Shown here: positions 26,355-35,002 of the stretch, piece by piece
How the letters are laid out: every line of letters begins with the position of its first letter
How positions within the stretch are numbered: the stretch's first letter is position 1
DNA from: DRPN01 sp964599235
Lineage (GTDB): Bacteria; Bacteroidota; Bacteroidia; Bacteroidales; VadinHA17
Direction of reading: 5' to 3'
Assembly (NCBI GenBank): GCA_964599235.1
Contig: CAZRDX010000017.1
Span: 108,918 to 172,917 of the forward strand
DNA: 64,000 nt
Position numbers and translations under genes: made by a program
The notes under the pieces: generated by a model
Seen by the model: the letters and a program-made list of their open reading frames with translations, nothing else
The model's database searches: none
Told to the model about the DNA's origin: nothing

Positions 26355-28072
26355 CTTTTTTCTTTTTTCTCAGCCAAGTGCACCCATTTTTCCGGCACCA
26401 CCTTCCAGTTGCCCAGGGCCTTCGGAGCAATGGACCCTTGTTTTTCCATCCAGTGCATCATATAGTAACGCAGGTCTTTATCAGTGGATGCCAGGAGGCG
26501 GGAGGCGAGTGAGTCGGCGGGGATGCCGCATCCGCGGGTCAGGTGTCCGCCGCCTCCGTTGCCGCGGTAGGAGTTGACCGCCACGCTGTACCAGCGGGTC
26601 GTATCGAAAGGCGTCCCGTCGGTCATGGAAAGGATGGTGATCCGCTCCCCGGGCGGCCGGGTCACATCCACCACATAACGTATACCTGCCGCGGAGTCAA
26701 AATTGTAATAGGGCGATGACAGGACACGTCTCCCCCGCCGCATCCGGCAACGCAGAAGGGAATCACGGGACGAATGCATCGTATTGAACCACCGTCCGTA
26801 AGAATATTCCAGATAATCCTTCACCTCGCTCCCGCGCAGCCGGATGGTATAGAGAAGATTCTCGAACCGGTAGAGTTTGAAAAGATCCCGGACGTACAGC
26901 ATGCCCGTATCCAGTCGGCTGTCGAGGGAGAGGGGGGCTGCGAAGGAGATGTCCGCGCCGGTGAGCTGCAGCTGAACGGTATGGATAAGGCCCATGAAAG
27001 GAGAATCCCCGAAGAGGGCGTCCACGGCATTGACCGGTGCTGTCAGACGGGCCACCGGCCGGGAGACGTATTGCATCACCCTGGCTGAATCATCCGCAAA
27101 ACGTCGGCGGAAGAGCGTATCCACAGGAAGATCCCCCACAGGGATCACCTCACCGGTAACGGAAGGTTCATAATCTCCTGAGGCAGTGCGTCTGAGCGTG
27201 ATCAGCACCGATGCAACATACCGGGCATGACTCCCGGGGTCGATGACCAGCACGCTGTCGCCGTCGGGGGCTGCCACACGGCCCGACCAGACCTGATGGT
27301 CATGACCGGCCAGCACCAGGTCGAAGCCGGCCACGCGTCGGGCCACCAGGAGGGTGGCATTCTCATTGCGGGGTGTGTCAGGTGATGCTCCCCCGTAGGA
27401 AGGATCCAGACCCGCATGAAAAAGACCTATGAGCACATCCGGCCGTTCCCGCTCACGGATGAGAGGTACCCACATCCCGGCACTTTTCACCATGTCCTCA
27501 AAATGCATCCCTTGCCAGATCTTTTGCGGCAGCCATTTGGGGATACCGGGTGTGATGAGGCCGAGGACCACCACCCTGACACCCTGCACATCCAGGACCG
27601 CATAGGGTGGGAAATAAGGTTTTCCGTTGTCGTTCCTTACGGCATTGGCGGCCATCCAGGGAAAATCGAACTCGCGTGTCAGGCGGTCGTACACCGCATG
27701 TCCCGCTTCGATGTCGTGGTTGCCCACCGTAGCGGCCCCATAACCCATGTAGTTCATCACACGCGCACAGAGATGGGTTGTGACCGTATCCTCGAAATTG
27801 TAGAAATAGACCACCGGCTGGCCCTGGAGGATATCGCCGTTATCCAGCAGCAATACCTGCTGACCTCTCTCGGCCCGCTGCTGCCGAACATAGGTCATGA
27901 CCCGTGCCAGGGAGCCCCGGGCAGGATGATCACGGATAAAATCATACGGGAAGATGGAGCCGTGCACATCGGTGGTCTCAATGATGCGCAACCTCACCAC
28001 GGAAGGACGGCTCTCCCTGCAGGAAGGCAGGAGAGAAAGCAAAAGGAACAAGCCCGGGAAAAAGTTTCTCAT
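26342..28072 (-). CDS. 5'-nucleotidase/2',3'-cyclic phosphodiesterase family lipoprotein
   Basis: A 576-residue exported enzyme; the ATG at 28072 gives a lipoprotein signal ending LLSLLPSC. The N-terminal metallophosphoesterase domain shows TTDVHGSIFPYD, LDNGDILQG, GNHDIEAGH and GHDHQVWSG, all metal ligands of the UshA/CpdB group. The C-terminal substrate-binding domain runs from about residue 330 to the end, including GNGGGGHLTRGCGIP. It would hydrolyse extracytoplasmic nucleotides for salvage. The upstream SDR gene ends 10 bp before it and the propeller gene overlaps its end, giving a three-gene minus-strand unit. Confidence 0.9.
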   Translation of the reverse strand: MRNFFPGLFLLLSLLPSCRESRPSVVRLRIIETTDVHGSIFPYDFIRDHPARGSLARVMTYVRQQRAERGQQVLLLDNGDILQGQPVVYFYNFEDTVTTHLCARVMNYMGYGAATVGNHDIEAGHAVYDRLTREFDFPWMAANAVRNDNGKPYFPPYAVLDVQGVRVVVLGLITPGIPKWLPQKIWQGMHFEDMVKSAGMWVPLIRERERPDVLIGLFHAGLDPSYGGASPDTPRNENATLLVARRVAGFDLVLAGHDHQVWSGRVAAPDGDSVLVIDPGSHARYVASVLITLRRTASGDYEPSVTGEVIPVGDLPVDTLFRRRFADDSARVMQYVSRPVARLTAPVNAVDALFGDSPFMGLIHTVQLQLTGADISFAAPLSLDSRLDTGMLYVRDLFKLYRFENLLYTIRLRGSEVKDYLEYSYGRWFNTMHSSRDSLLRCRMRRGRRVLSSPYYNFDSAAGIRYVVDVTRPPGERITILSMTDGTPFDTTRWYSVAVNSYRGNGGGGHLTRGCGIPADSLASRLLASTDKDLRYYMMHWMEKQGSIAPKALGNWKVVPEKWVHLAEKKEKRCFR

Positions 28073-28082
28073 GATGATTGTC

Positions 28083-28910
28083 TCAGGTCTTTTTTTTGAT
28101 CTTGATCCCATAGAAAACAGCCAATATCCGGGCAAAAAGCGGATAAGGCAAAACCGACCGGAGGAACACGGCAGCGATCTCTTCGGGTTTACCGGCCATG
28201 TAACGAAAACGGGGATGTTTTTTTGTGACGATCCTGACGATCTTTCTCACCACTTTTTCCGGATCACTTCCCTGGATCTCGTTCTTTTCCACGATGGTGC
28301 GGGTGCGTTGTGTCTGTTCCTGATAGGGGGAACCCACACGGTTCACCCATTTTCTATTGGCCGTGAAGCGGGTGCGGGTATCGCCGGGTTCCACCAGCAC
28401 AAGATCGATGCCGAAAGGTTTCACTTCGAGATAGAGTCCTTCACACAGCCCTTCCATTGCGAACTTGGCTGCGCTGTACCATGCCTGGTAGGGTAAGGAG
28501 AGGCGTCCCGCAATGGAGCTGATACAGATGATCCGGCCCCTGCCCTGTTCCCGCATATGGGGCAGGACGAGCCGGCTCATACGGGCAGCACCCCAGAAGA
28601 CCGTCTCGAACTGGTAGCGTGCTTCTTCCTCCGGGCACTCCTCCACCGCTCCCCCAATGCCCATACCGGCATTGTTGATCAACACATCGATCCTTCCTTC
28701 CTTCTCCAGGAGCTCCCGCACCACGCTTTCCATGGAAGACCGGTCGGTCACGTCCATCTTCAGCAAAGGGAAAGGCAGTGCATCATATTTTTCTGGGTGT
28801 CGGCTCGTGCCATAGACCTTATACCCTTCGGCATGCAGACGTTCTGCCGTCAAACGCCCGATACCGGAAGAGGCACCCGTGACCAGAACAACGTTGGTTT
28901 CATTTTTCAT
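28083..28910 (-). CDS. Short-chain dehydrogenase/reductase
   Basis: A 275-residue classical SDR. The NAD(P) motif TGASSGIG lies at about residues 11-18, NNAGMGIGG at ~80, and the catalytic Tyr and Lys are in WYSAAKF, preceded by the Ser in ISSIAG. The start at 28910 (MKNETNVVLVTG) is preferred over one nine codons upstream. The C-terminal ~60 residues include a hydrophobic, basic tail (LPYPLFARILAVFYGIKIKKK), perhaps membrane associated. Substrate unknown. Two overlapping -7 elements lie about 45-60 bp upstream. Confidence 0.88.
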   Translation of the reverse strand: MKNETNVVLVTGASSGIGRLTAERLHAEGYKVYGTSRHPEKYDALPFPLLKMDVTDRSSMESVVRELLEKEGRIDVLINNAGMGIGGAVEECPEEEARYQFETVFWGAARMSRLVLPHMREQGRGRIICISSIAGRLSLPYQAWYSAAKFAMEGLCEGLYLEVKPFGIDLVLVEPGDTRTRFTANRKWVNRVGSPYQEQTQRTRTIVEKNEIQGSDPEKVVRKIVRIVTKKHPRFRYMAGKPEEIAAVFLRSVLPYPLFARILAVFYGIKIKKKT

Positions 28911-28953
28911 CGCAGAGAGGATTAAGCCGTTATCCACCGTACCGGTTTTCGAA

Positions 28954-28969
28954 CAAACTTACAAAATTA
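28954..28969 (-). promoter_or_regulatory. Two adjacent Bacteroidetes -7 elements (SDR operon)
   Basis: Minus strand reads TAATTTTG (28969-28962) and TAAGTTTG (28961-28954), both matching TAnnTTTG and directly abutting. Either could give a leader of about 40 nt to the SDR start. Confidence 0.5.
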
Positions 28970-29122
28970 TCACCTTACGGAGGGTCGGAGAAAGAATTAT
29001 CCCCGCCCTTTGCCGGGGATTGACCTGTACCGCTTCATCAAGGGATATGACTGGTTCATCATGAAATCCTGCAGGTTCATACAATAACCCAGAAGGTCAG
29101 GAACATCTGTTCTCTTTTTGCG

Positions 29123-29130
29123 TAGTTTTG
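29123..29130 (+). promoter_or_regulatory. Bacteroidetes -7 element (siaC-like gene)
   Basis: TAGTTTTG matches TAnnTTTG and ends 27 bp before the ATG at 29158, ruling out the in-frame TTG at 29128 as the start. Confidence 0.55.
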
Positions 29131-29157
29131 AGTAACAACCCCGCAAATCTTTCCGCC

Positions 29158-29580
29158 ATGGCCATCTTCCTTTTCAACAGGCGTACGAAGAATCCTTCGC
29201 TGTTGTATCGTACGGAAGAAACACCCAAGACCCCCGAAGTGCTCATCGACGGCGATGCCGGCGTGATCAAAATGAAAGGCAAATCGATCCTGGAGGATTC
29301 CACGAAATTCTACCAGCCGATCCTGGAGAAGATCAACTGGTACGTCGAGCATGCCCCCCAAAAGACCAAAGTGCTGATCCATCTTGATTATTTCAACACG
29401 CCCGCCTCAAAGTATCTTCTGAAGATCTTCAAGAGTTTTGAGGAGTTGCACACCAAGAAGAAGAAAGAGGTATCGGTGTTATGGTACTATGAGGAGGGGG
29501 ATCTGGACATGAAATACTGTGGGGAGGATTACCGGTCGATGCTGAAGATACCTTTCCGGCTTGTGGAGATGATGGAATGA
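29158..29580 (+). CDS. SiaC-family (DUF1987) regulatory phosphoprotein
   Basis: A 140-residue soluble protein of family DUF1987. Diagnostic stretches are EETPKTPEVLIDGDAGVIKMKGKSI-type opening strands, the phosphoacceptor region with Ser/Thr near EDSTKFYQP, and LDYFNTPASKYLLKIFKSFE. In Pseudomonas, SiaC is an anti-sigma-antagonist-like partner of a diguanylate cyclase, switched by the SiaA phosphatase and SiaB kinase. No such partner genes are adjacent here, so what it regulates is unknown. It is monocistronic and its stop lies 2 bp from the stop of the convergent FGE-fusion gene. Confidence 0.85.
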   Translation: MAIFLFNRRTKNPSLLYRTEETPKTPEVLIDGDAGVIKMKGKSILEDSTKFYQPILEKINWYVEHAPQKTKVLIHLDYFNTPASKYLLKIFKSFEELHTKKKKEVSVLWYYEEGDLDMKYCGEDYRSMLKIPFRLVEMME

Positions 29581-29582
29581 TC

Positions 29583-32372
29583 TCATCTGGCATCCCTGAC
29601 ACAACGGAATCCTACGGTAGGGCTACGGTCGAAGCCCGGTGAGACGAGCAGGAGCATCTGGGTTTGATCGAGAGGCTGGGGTCCGCCCCGCAGGTACCAT
29701 TGGCTCCCCGACGGGTTGTAATAGCTTCCCCCTCTGATGATGACGAATGAGTAGCTGCCGTTGTCATATACGTCGTTGGTAAGCTGCCATACATTCCCCA
29801 CCAGGTCTTCCACCTTGAAGGGGCTCCGTCCTTTGGGAAAAGCATCCACAGGTGTCGGCCGGGTGAAGTTGTTGTTGCACCGTGTTCCATAGAACTCATT
29901 GCCCCAGGGCCACAGCCGGCCGTCCTTACCCTGGGCTGCATATTGCCATTCGATCTCGGTGGGCAGCCTTTTCTTGGCCCATTTGGCATAGGCCCGTGCA
30001 TCCTCCAGGCTGACCCACACCACGGGATAATTGGCCATCCCCACCGGATATTTCCCATCTTTCCAGTGTTTCAGGAAATTGGTGGGATCAGTGGGTTTGT
30101 AGTGGGTAGCGATCAGAAAATTATAGAAATCTTCGTTGGTTACCGGATACTTGTCCATGTAGAAGGCTTTCACATGGACCTTTCTGGGCCGTGAATGATC
30201 GGGATAGGGAACAAACTGGTCGGGAGGGCTCACTTTGAAGATGAAATCACCCTCGGGGATATAGACCATGCCGTTGGGTGTATAGGAGATGGCCGGGGTC
30301 GGCCGGGTACGACTGACCAGATAGGGACGTCCCAGTGGCATTTCCACGATCCGTTCGTCCGTAAGGCGTTTCCCTTCGAAAAGCTGGACCACATATTTTC
30401 CTTCAAACGGTTTAAAACTCTCCCGCAGATTGATGGCCGTGTCTTTTGCCGTGATCTCCAGAAAATGGTTCTGGTAGGAAGGATCGCCTTTCCATATCCG
30501 GAGGGTGGTACCTTTAAGGGGCCGGATAACCAGAGTATCCTCATCCAGCCGCACATCCAGCCATTCGGGGAAACGTGCGATACAGTCGACGCTTCCCTCC
30601 CGGCGTGTGTTACGGTAGGCGGCCGGATAGCTTTTCACCTCGACAGGCAGATAATAGGTGGATCCTCTTCTGACCGGTTTCACCTCCTGATGGTGCCACA
30701 GGCTGACGTAATGAAATCCCTCTTCCGGTTTCACCGGTGTAAGGGGACCTTGGTAACCTGCCGGATCGAAATTGAGGACGGTATAGACCCGTTTGAGGCC
30801 ATCTTCCCACAGGTTCACCCATGTACTGTCGTGGAGCGAGGTCACCAGGGGTGTCCAGGGAGCCCCTGAGAAGGCAGCACTGTTTTCCCGCAGGATACGC
30901 ACCACACGTCCCAGATAGGTATATTCTTCCGGGATCCAGTCGGGGCGTCCCGGAGCGAACGTATTGATCTCGATGCCATAACCGTTGAACAGGGAGATGT
31001 TCACCTCCCTGTGCAGACGCCCCTGGCTGAGCTGACAAACGCGGAAAATGGAGAAATCAGGACGGATAAGCTTGTTCAGGTTGAGGGGCGGTGACAGGCG
31101 GACGGCATCATGGACCCTTCCGGCAAGGATGTAGGGCATTTCCCTGGGCACGGCCATCCCTTCTGAATACATGATGACGCCCTGGCGCACGGTATCCACC
31201 AGTTCCTGCAGCTCCCGGCCGGAGCTTCCCCGTGTGTCGAGCACCACGCCGTCGGCCGTGACTTTTCGCACCACCCTGGCCAGTCCCGCCAAGGGGTCGA
31301 TGTTACGGGCATAAGTATCCCAGGGATTGTAAGTAATGAAGAAACGCGTTCCGTTATGCCGGGCAAACTCCGCCAGCTCTCTCAGCTTGTCAAGGCCGTG
31401 CGGCAGATCACCGTACAAGTCCCACTGGCTCCGGTGGTCCAGGCCCAGACGCGGCCAGGTTGGCCAGATGGCATAGATATCGTAGCCACCAAAATAGTCC
31501 TTCCCCTCTTTCAGGAAGTCATAGAAACGATAACGGCGCCCCTGACGGTCATAAAATTCGTGGTCCCATGCCATCTGCAGGACGGCCACATATGCCTGGC
31601 GGATCCATTGCAGGTCGGAACGGTGGTATAGTGTTTCGTCGAAAGAGTTCAGATCGTACAGGTAGCGGTCGTGGAACACTTTTTTCAGACCGTTCTGCCA
31701 GGGGCCGCGGAACACTTCTGCATAGATCCGGTATTCCACCCGTCCTCTGGGTCGCAGGACGGTGGAATAGCGGGTCATGGCACCTTCGCGTGCGGAGTTT
31801 CTCCTGGCAAGGAGGGCGAGCGACCAGGGGGAGCGCAGGGAGGCAGAACCATAACCCAGTTCCCAGGCATCATCGGGGAGGATGACCCCCACGGGAGAAG
31901 AACCGGGAACATACAACGAAGCCCGCATCAGTCCTTTTCCTCCCGAGGCTGTCAGATAGATATGGGAGGACAAGGCGCCCAGGGGCACCAAGCCTGCCAC
32001 CGAAAGGGTATCGCTGGTCATGTTCCTGATGGCAAGGTGCCCCGTACAATGCGCACATCCTTTTTTACCGAAGCTGAAAGTACCGCTCACCCCGTTGGCA
32101 AAGACAAAACGCACCAACGTATCGCCCGGCAGCACTTCCGCTTCCGTGGAGAGATATCTTTTACCTCCCAGGCGGACGGTAAAGAGCGGTATGGGAGAAG
32201 GAAAAAAGATCTTTCTCCCGTCATCGAGCCGGATCCCCTCCACCGAAAGGCCCGCATCATAGTTGAGGAGGAGCTTCCCCGCTTCCTGTGCCTCAGCATC
32301 CGTAAGCTTTAGTCCCCCTAACAACAGGACCAGGAAAAAGGGAACAAAGGATTTCATCACACCATCAGTCAT
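29583..32372 (-). CDS. Glycosidase-like protein fused to a C-terminal FGE/SUMF1 domain
   Basis: A 929-residue secreted protein (signal FVPFFLVLLLGGLKL; alternative start at 32357). Residues ~1-230 are beta-rich; residues ~230-480 look like a TIM-barrel glycosidase (YFGGYDIYAIWPTWPRLGLD; TRFFITYNPWDTY; DGVVLDTRGS), but the family is not recognised. From about residue 700 a formylglycine-generating-enzyme-like (SUMF1) domain is clear: MVYIPEGDF, DKYPVTNEDFYNFL, LPTEIEWQYAA, LVGNVWQLTND, IIRGGSYY and FRCVRDA. The Cys pair needed for true FGE activity is not apparent, so this domain is more likely a carbohydrate- or protein-binding C-type-lectin-like fold. It overlaps galM by 8 bp. Confidence 0.8.
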   Translation of the reverse strand: MTDGVMKSFVPFFLVLLLGGLKLTDAEAQEAGKLLLNYDAGLSVEGIRLDDGRKIFFPSPIPLFTVRLGGKRYLSTEAEVLPGDTLVRFVFANGVSGTFSFGKKGCAHCTGHLAIRNMTSDTLSVAGLVPLGALSSHIYLTASGGKGLMRASLYVPGSSPVGVILPDDAWELGYGSASLRSPWSLALLARRNSAREGAMTRYSTVLRPRGRVEYRIYAEVFRGPWQNGLKKVFHDRYLYDLNSFDETLYHRSDLQWIRQAYVAVLQMAWDHEFYDRQGRRYRFYDFLKEGKDYFGGYDIYAIWPTWPRLGLDHRSQWDLYGDLPHGLDKLRELAEFARHNGTRFFITYNPWDTYARNIDPLAGLARVVRKVTADGVVLDTRGSSGRELQELVDTVRQGVIMYSEGMAVPREMPYILAGRVHDAVRLSPPLNLNKLIRPDFSIFRVCQLSQGRLHREVNISLFNGYGIEINTFAPGRPDWIPEEYTYLGRVVRILRENSAAFSGAPWTPLVTSLHDSTWVNLWEDGLKRVYTVLNFDPAGYQGPLTPVKPEEGFHYVSLWHHQEVKPVRRGSTYYLPVEVKSYPAAYRNTRREGSVDCIARFPEWLDVRLDEDTLVIRPLKGTTLRIWKGDPSYQNHFLEITAKDTAINLRESFKPFEGKYVVQLFEGKRLTDERIVEMPLGRPYLVSRTRPTPAISYTPNGMVYIPEGDFIFKVSPPDQFVPYPDHSRPRKVHVKAFYMDKYPVTNEDFYNFLIATHYKPTDPTNFLKHWKDGKYPVGMANYPVVWVSLEDARAYAKWAKKRLPTEIEWQYAAQGKDGRLWPWGNEFYGTRCNNNFTRPTPVDAFPKGRSPFKVEDLVGNVWQLTNDVYDNGSYSFVIIRGGSYYNPSGSQWYLRGGPQPLDQTQMLLLVSPGFDRSPTVGFRCVRDAR

Positions 32373-33402
32373 TTACTGAAAAACGGAAAAGTGAGACCGA
32401 CTGGTATGTCTCACCCGGGTCCAGACGCACACTAGGAAAATGGGGGTGATGGGGCGTGTCCGGGAAATGCTGGGTCTCCAGGCAGAAAGCCGAATGTTTC
32501 CGGTAGGCGATCCCACCTTTCCCTTTCAGGCTGCCATCCAGGAAATTGGCCGTATAGAGCTGCACACCCGGCTCGCTGGTTTCCACGGTCATCCTGATCC
32601 CACTGGCCGGGCTGTACACTTCAGCACAAGGACGAACGCTTTTTTCTGAACCGTCCAGCACATAACAAAGATCATAGCCCATCGGGATCTTGTCGATGTC
32701 TTGTCCCAAGGGCTTAGGATGACGAAAATCATAGGGTGTACCGGCCACCTCGAGGATGCGACCTGTCGGGATCAGATCGTCCCGGGTCTCCAGCATCCTG
32801 GAAGCATGGATCGTCATCACATGATCGTAGATGGTATGTCTCGGATCATCCAGGTTGAAATAGGAATGGTTGGTCAGGTTGAGGACAGTAGGTCTGTCAG
32901 TCTCCGCCCAATATCTTATTTCCAGGACATTTTCCCTGAAAAGGGTATAGGTCACTTTCACCCGTAGGTTGCCGGGATAACCTTCTTCCATATGAGGGCT
33001 GAGGTAGCCCAGGATCAGGGAGACGCTGTCGGTATCACGGGCGGTGGCCGCTTCCCAGACCACCTTGTCAAAACCCTTCGTCCCTCCGTGGAGATGGTTC
33101 TCGCCATCGTTACGGACCAGTTCATAGGTTTTGCCGTCGAGGGTGAAACGTCCTCCGGCGATGCGACCGGCATAACGACCCGTGATGGCACCAAAATGAG
33201 GATGGCCGCGAAGATATCCCCTCAGCTCATCGAAACCCAGCACCACATCCCTGCTTTTCCCTTCTTTGTCAGGCACCCGCCAGTGGGTGATGATCCCGCC
33301 GTAGGTGGTGATGCGGAGAGTCATCCCGGCATCGTTGCTCAGAGTGTACAGATCCACTTCCTGCCCGCGGGCCTCCCCGAAATAGTCTTTCCTGATCTCC
33401 AT
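32365..33402 (-). CDS. galM: Aldose 1-epimerase (galactose mutarotase)
   Basis: A 345-residue mutarotase interconverting alpha and beta anomers of galactose or glucose. Family features: YGGIITHWRVPD, RYAGRIAGGRFTLDG, HGGTKGFDKVVWEA, LTNHSYFNL (catalytic His region) and SEPGVQLYTANFLDG (catalytic Glu region). There is no signal peptide, so it acts in the cytoplasm. Its end overlaps the start of the glycosidase-FGE gene by 8 bp, tying sugar release and mutarotation together in one operon. Confidence 0.95.
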   Translation of the reverse strand: MEIRKDYFGEARGQEVDLYTLSNDAGMTLRITTYGGIITHWRVPDKEGKSRDVVLGFDELRGYLRGHPHFGAITGRYAGRIAGGRFTLDGKTYELVRNDGENHLHGGTKGFDKVVWEAATARDTDSVSLILGYLSPHMEEGYPGNLRVKVTYTLFRENVLEIRYWAETDRPTVLNLTNHSYFNLDDPRHTIYDHVMTIHASRMLETRDDLIPTGRILEVAGTPYDFRHPKPLGQDIDKIPMGYDLCYVLDGSEKSVRPCAEVYSPASGIRMTVETSEPGVQLYTANFLDGSLKGKGGIAYRKHSAFCLETQHFPDTPHHPHFPSVRLDPGETYQSVSLFRFSVND

Positions 33403-33430
33403 CGTATCATCTCAAAGGTTCAACAAACAA

Positions 33431-33460
33431 GAAATGTCCGGTTTTACCGGACATCTCATT
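33431..33460 (-). terminator. Hairpin terminator downstream of small membrane protein gene
   Basis: Perfect 9-bp stem ATGTCCGGT/ACCGGACAT (33434-33442, 33446-33454) with a TTT loop. On the minus strand it is followed by a T-rich stretch, so it probably ends the transcript of the Bat locus and its trailing genes before galM begins. Confidence 0.6.
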
Positions 33461-33515
33461 TTCCAAATAAGCTTCACACATCTTCTCCCTGGTTCTCCAT
33501 ACTCGTTCAGGAGGT

Positions 33516-33737
33516 TCAGACGATCCCTCCGTTGAGGTATAGCCGGACGAGAGCGAAAACGATCGCGAAAAAATTGATCGTGACCCCGCTCGTTTTCCCA
33601 CGTGCTGAAAGCCCGAACACCATCCCGAGAAAAGCCAGCATAAGCACGATCCAGTGAAGCCACCCCAGCAAGGGGATGATACCTATCAAGCCCAACAGCA
33701 GGGCAAACAAACCAATAATGGTAGATACAAGATTCAT
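33516..33737 (-). CDS. Small two-pass membrane protein
   Basis: A 73-residue hydrophobic protein with membrane segments at about residues 4-40 (IIGLFALLLGLIGIIPLL, HWIVLMLAFLGMVFGLS) and 52-68 (VTINFFAIVFALVRLYL). No named family is recognised; small proteins like this are common in Bacteroidetes. It ends upstream of a hairpin terminator and may be the last gene of the Bat transcription unit or have its own promoter in the 74-bp gap. Confidence 0.7.
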   Translation of the reverse strand: MNLVSTIIGLFALLLGLIGIIPLLGWLHWIVLMLAFLGMVFGLSARGKTSGVTINFFAIVFALVRLYLNGGIV

Positions 33738-33811
33738 AGGCTGTGGTTTAGGTTGTTGGAATAAAAGTACAACAAATTTTCAAATAAATGATTTTTTTCT
33801 TTTTCCTCCGG

Positions 33812-34192
33812 TTACAACGGAGCTTCGGCGATCACATGAACGGCCAGTTGTCGGGAAGCCGTATCGGCAATGGTCAGTTCGTAGGTATATTTTCCTCTTC
33901 CCAGCGGCACTTCATAGGTATAGTCGACCGGGATCAGTTGATACTGGACCGAATCGATCTCCAGAGTGATCAGGGCCTGGCGGTATGCTACCTCAAAACG
34001 ATGGTAAGGCGTTTCCGTTCCCGGTTGCACGTCCCCGTAATTGTATTCCCCGCCCGAAGTATTGACATACACATTCCGGAAAACCGACTTCGTACGGTTC
34101 CTGATCCGGATATCGGTAGGTCCTGTAGGATCTTCCTTGCAGGCGGGGAACATCAGGAGAGTCAGTAATGATACCAGGGCGATCTTTCTCAT
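33812..34192 (-). CDS. Small lipoprotein downstream of batE
   Basis: A 126-residue lipoprotein with signal MRKIALVSLLTLLMFPAC and the acidic start KEDPTGPTDIRI typical of surface-exposed Bacteroidetes lipoproteins (charged residues directly after the Cys). The body is a predicted beta-sandwich (RNVYVNTSGGEYNYGDVQPG, ALITLEIDSVQYQLIP, GRGKYTYELTI). No family recognised. It starts 4 bp after the batE stop, so it is part of the Bat transcription unit. Confidence 0.75.
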   Translation of the reverse strand: MRKIALVSLLTLLMFPACKEDPTGPTDIRIRNRTKSVFRNVYVNTSGGEYNYGDVQPGTETPYHRFEVAYRQALITLEIDSVQYQLIPVDYTYEVPLGRGKYTYELTIADTASRQLAVHVIAEAPL

Positions 34193-34196
34193 CGTA

Positions 34197-34988
34197 TCAG
34201 ATCTTGGTTATCGCTTCGCTTGGCAACCAGCCTTTGCTTCCGTCCTCAAGACGTATTTCGGTCCACTGATCAAGTGAATCGATCACGTTCACCTTCAATC
34301 CTTCGTGAATCACGAAGAGGTCGGTCCCTTCATCTCCCGGAGAACTTTTGACCGTGACGGCCGGTTGCATCACAATGGCCTCTTCGTGGGAAGTCAGGAT
34401 CTTCTGGCTCTGCCAGGCAAAAAGAAAGAACAATGCCGACAGTGCCAAGGTGACCATCCCGGTGACGAAACCGGCTTTTCTGAGGCGTTCTTTCCGGGCG
34501 ATGATATACAAAGATAAGAACAACGCGGCAAAAAAGAAAGTCACCATACTGAGGATCGCCCATCCGTCGGCCGGCAGCCGGTCGAGGAACCACCTGTACC
34601 ACGCCACCAGGAAGAAGCGAGGCAGGGGTTCTACCTTGTCGGTCACATAGGTACGGGCCAGTTCCAGGTTGTAGCGGATATCCTCATCGCCCGGATCCAG
34701 AAGACGGGCCCGTTCGTAGTAGAGAATGGCATGGGGGATATCATGGGCCTTGAAATAGGCATTTCCCAGGTTGTAATAGAGCTTTGCCGAGGCATATCCC
34801 GAGTCGGCCACCTCGCGGTAGAGACGCACGGCATCTTCATACATCCCGTTGGCATAGTACAGGTTGGCCCGGGTAATGAGGCTGTCGGGAGAAAAACGGA
34901 CAGTCGTGGCATTCCCGGGCAACATCACCAGCAGGAATGCGATCATCATCTGCAAATGGGCCTTTCTTATTTTGTTCATTCCCTCCAT
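34197..34988 (-). CDS. batE: BatE: TPR and SH3-like aerotolerance protein
   Basis: A 263-residue membrane protein: signal or anchor, two or three TPR repeats (YYANGMYEDAVRLYREV; KLYYNLGNAYFKAHDIPHAILYYERA), two central membrane segments (~residues 130-195) and a C-terminal bacterial SH3 domain (VTVKSSPGDEGTDLFVIHEGLKVNVID ... GWLPSEAI). This order is characteristic of BatE, the last core member of the Bacteroides aerotolerance operon. The periplasmic SH3 domain could bind peptidoglycan or a partner peptide. It follows batD by 14 bp. Confidence 0.9.
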   Translation of the reverse strand: MEGMNKIRKAHLQMMIAFLLVMLPGNATTVRFSPDSLITRANLYYANGMYEDAVRLYREVADSGYASAKLYYNLGNAYFKAHDIPHAILYYERARLLDPGDEDIRYNLELARTYVTDKVEPLPRFFLVAWYRWFLDRLPADGWAILSMVTFFFAALFLSLYIIARKERLRKAGFVTGMVTLALSALFFLFAWQSQKILTSHEEAIVMQPAVTVKSSPGDEGTDLFVIHEGLKVNVIDSLDQWTEIRLEDGSKGWLPSEAITKI

Positions 34989-35002
34989 TTTCGTGTCCGT
35001 TA

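Noticed and set aside
28999..29020. ATCCCCG/CGGGGAT hairpin in the gap before the SiaC-like gene
   Set aside because: No T run follows on either strand and neighbouring genes are divergent, so a terminator role is not supported.
29583..30270. True formylglycine-generating enzyme for sulfatases
   Set aside because: No sulfatase gene is nearby and the paired catalytic cysteines are not evident in the domain; only the fold is claimed.
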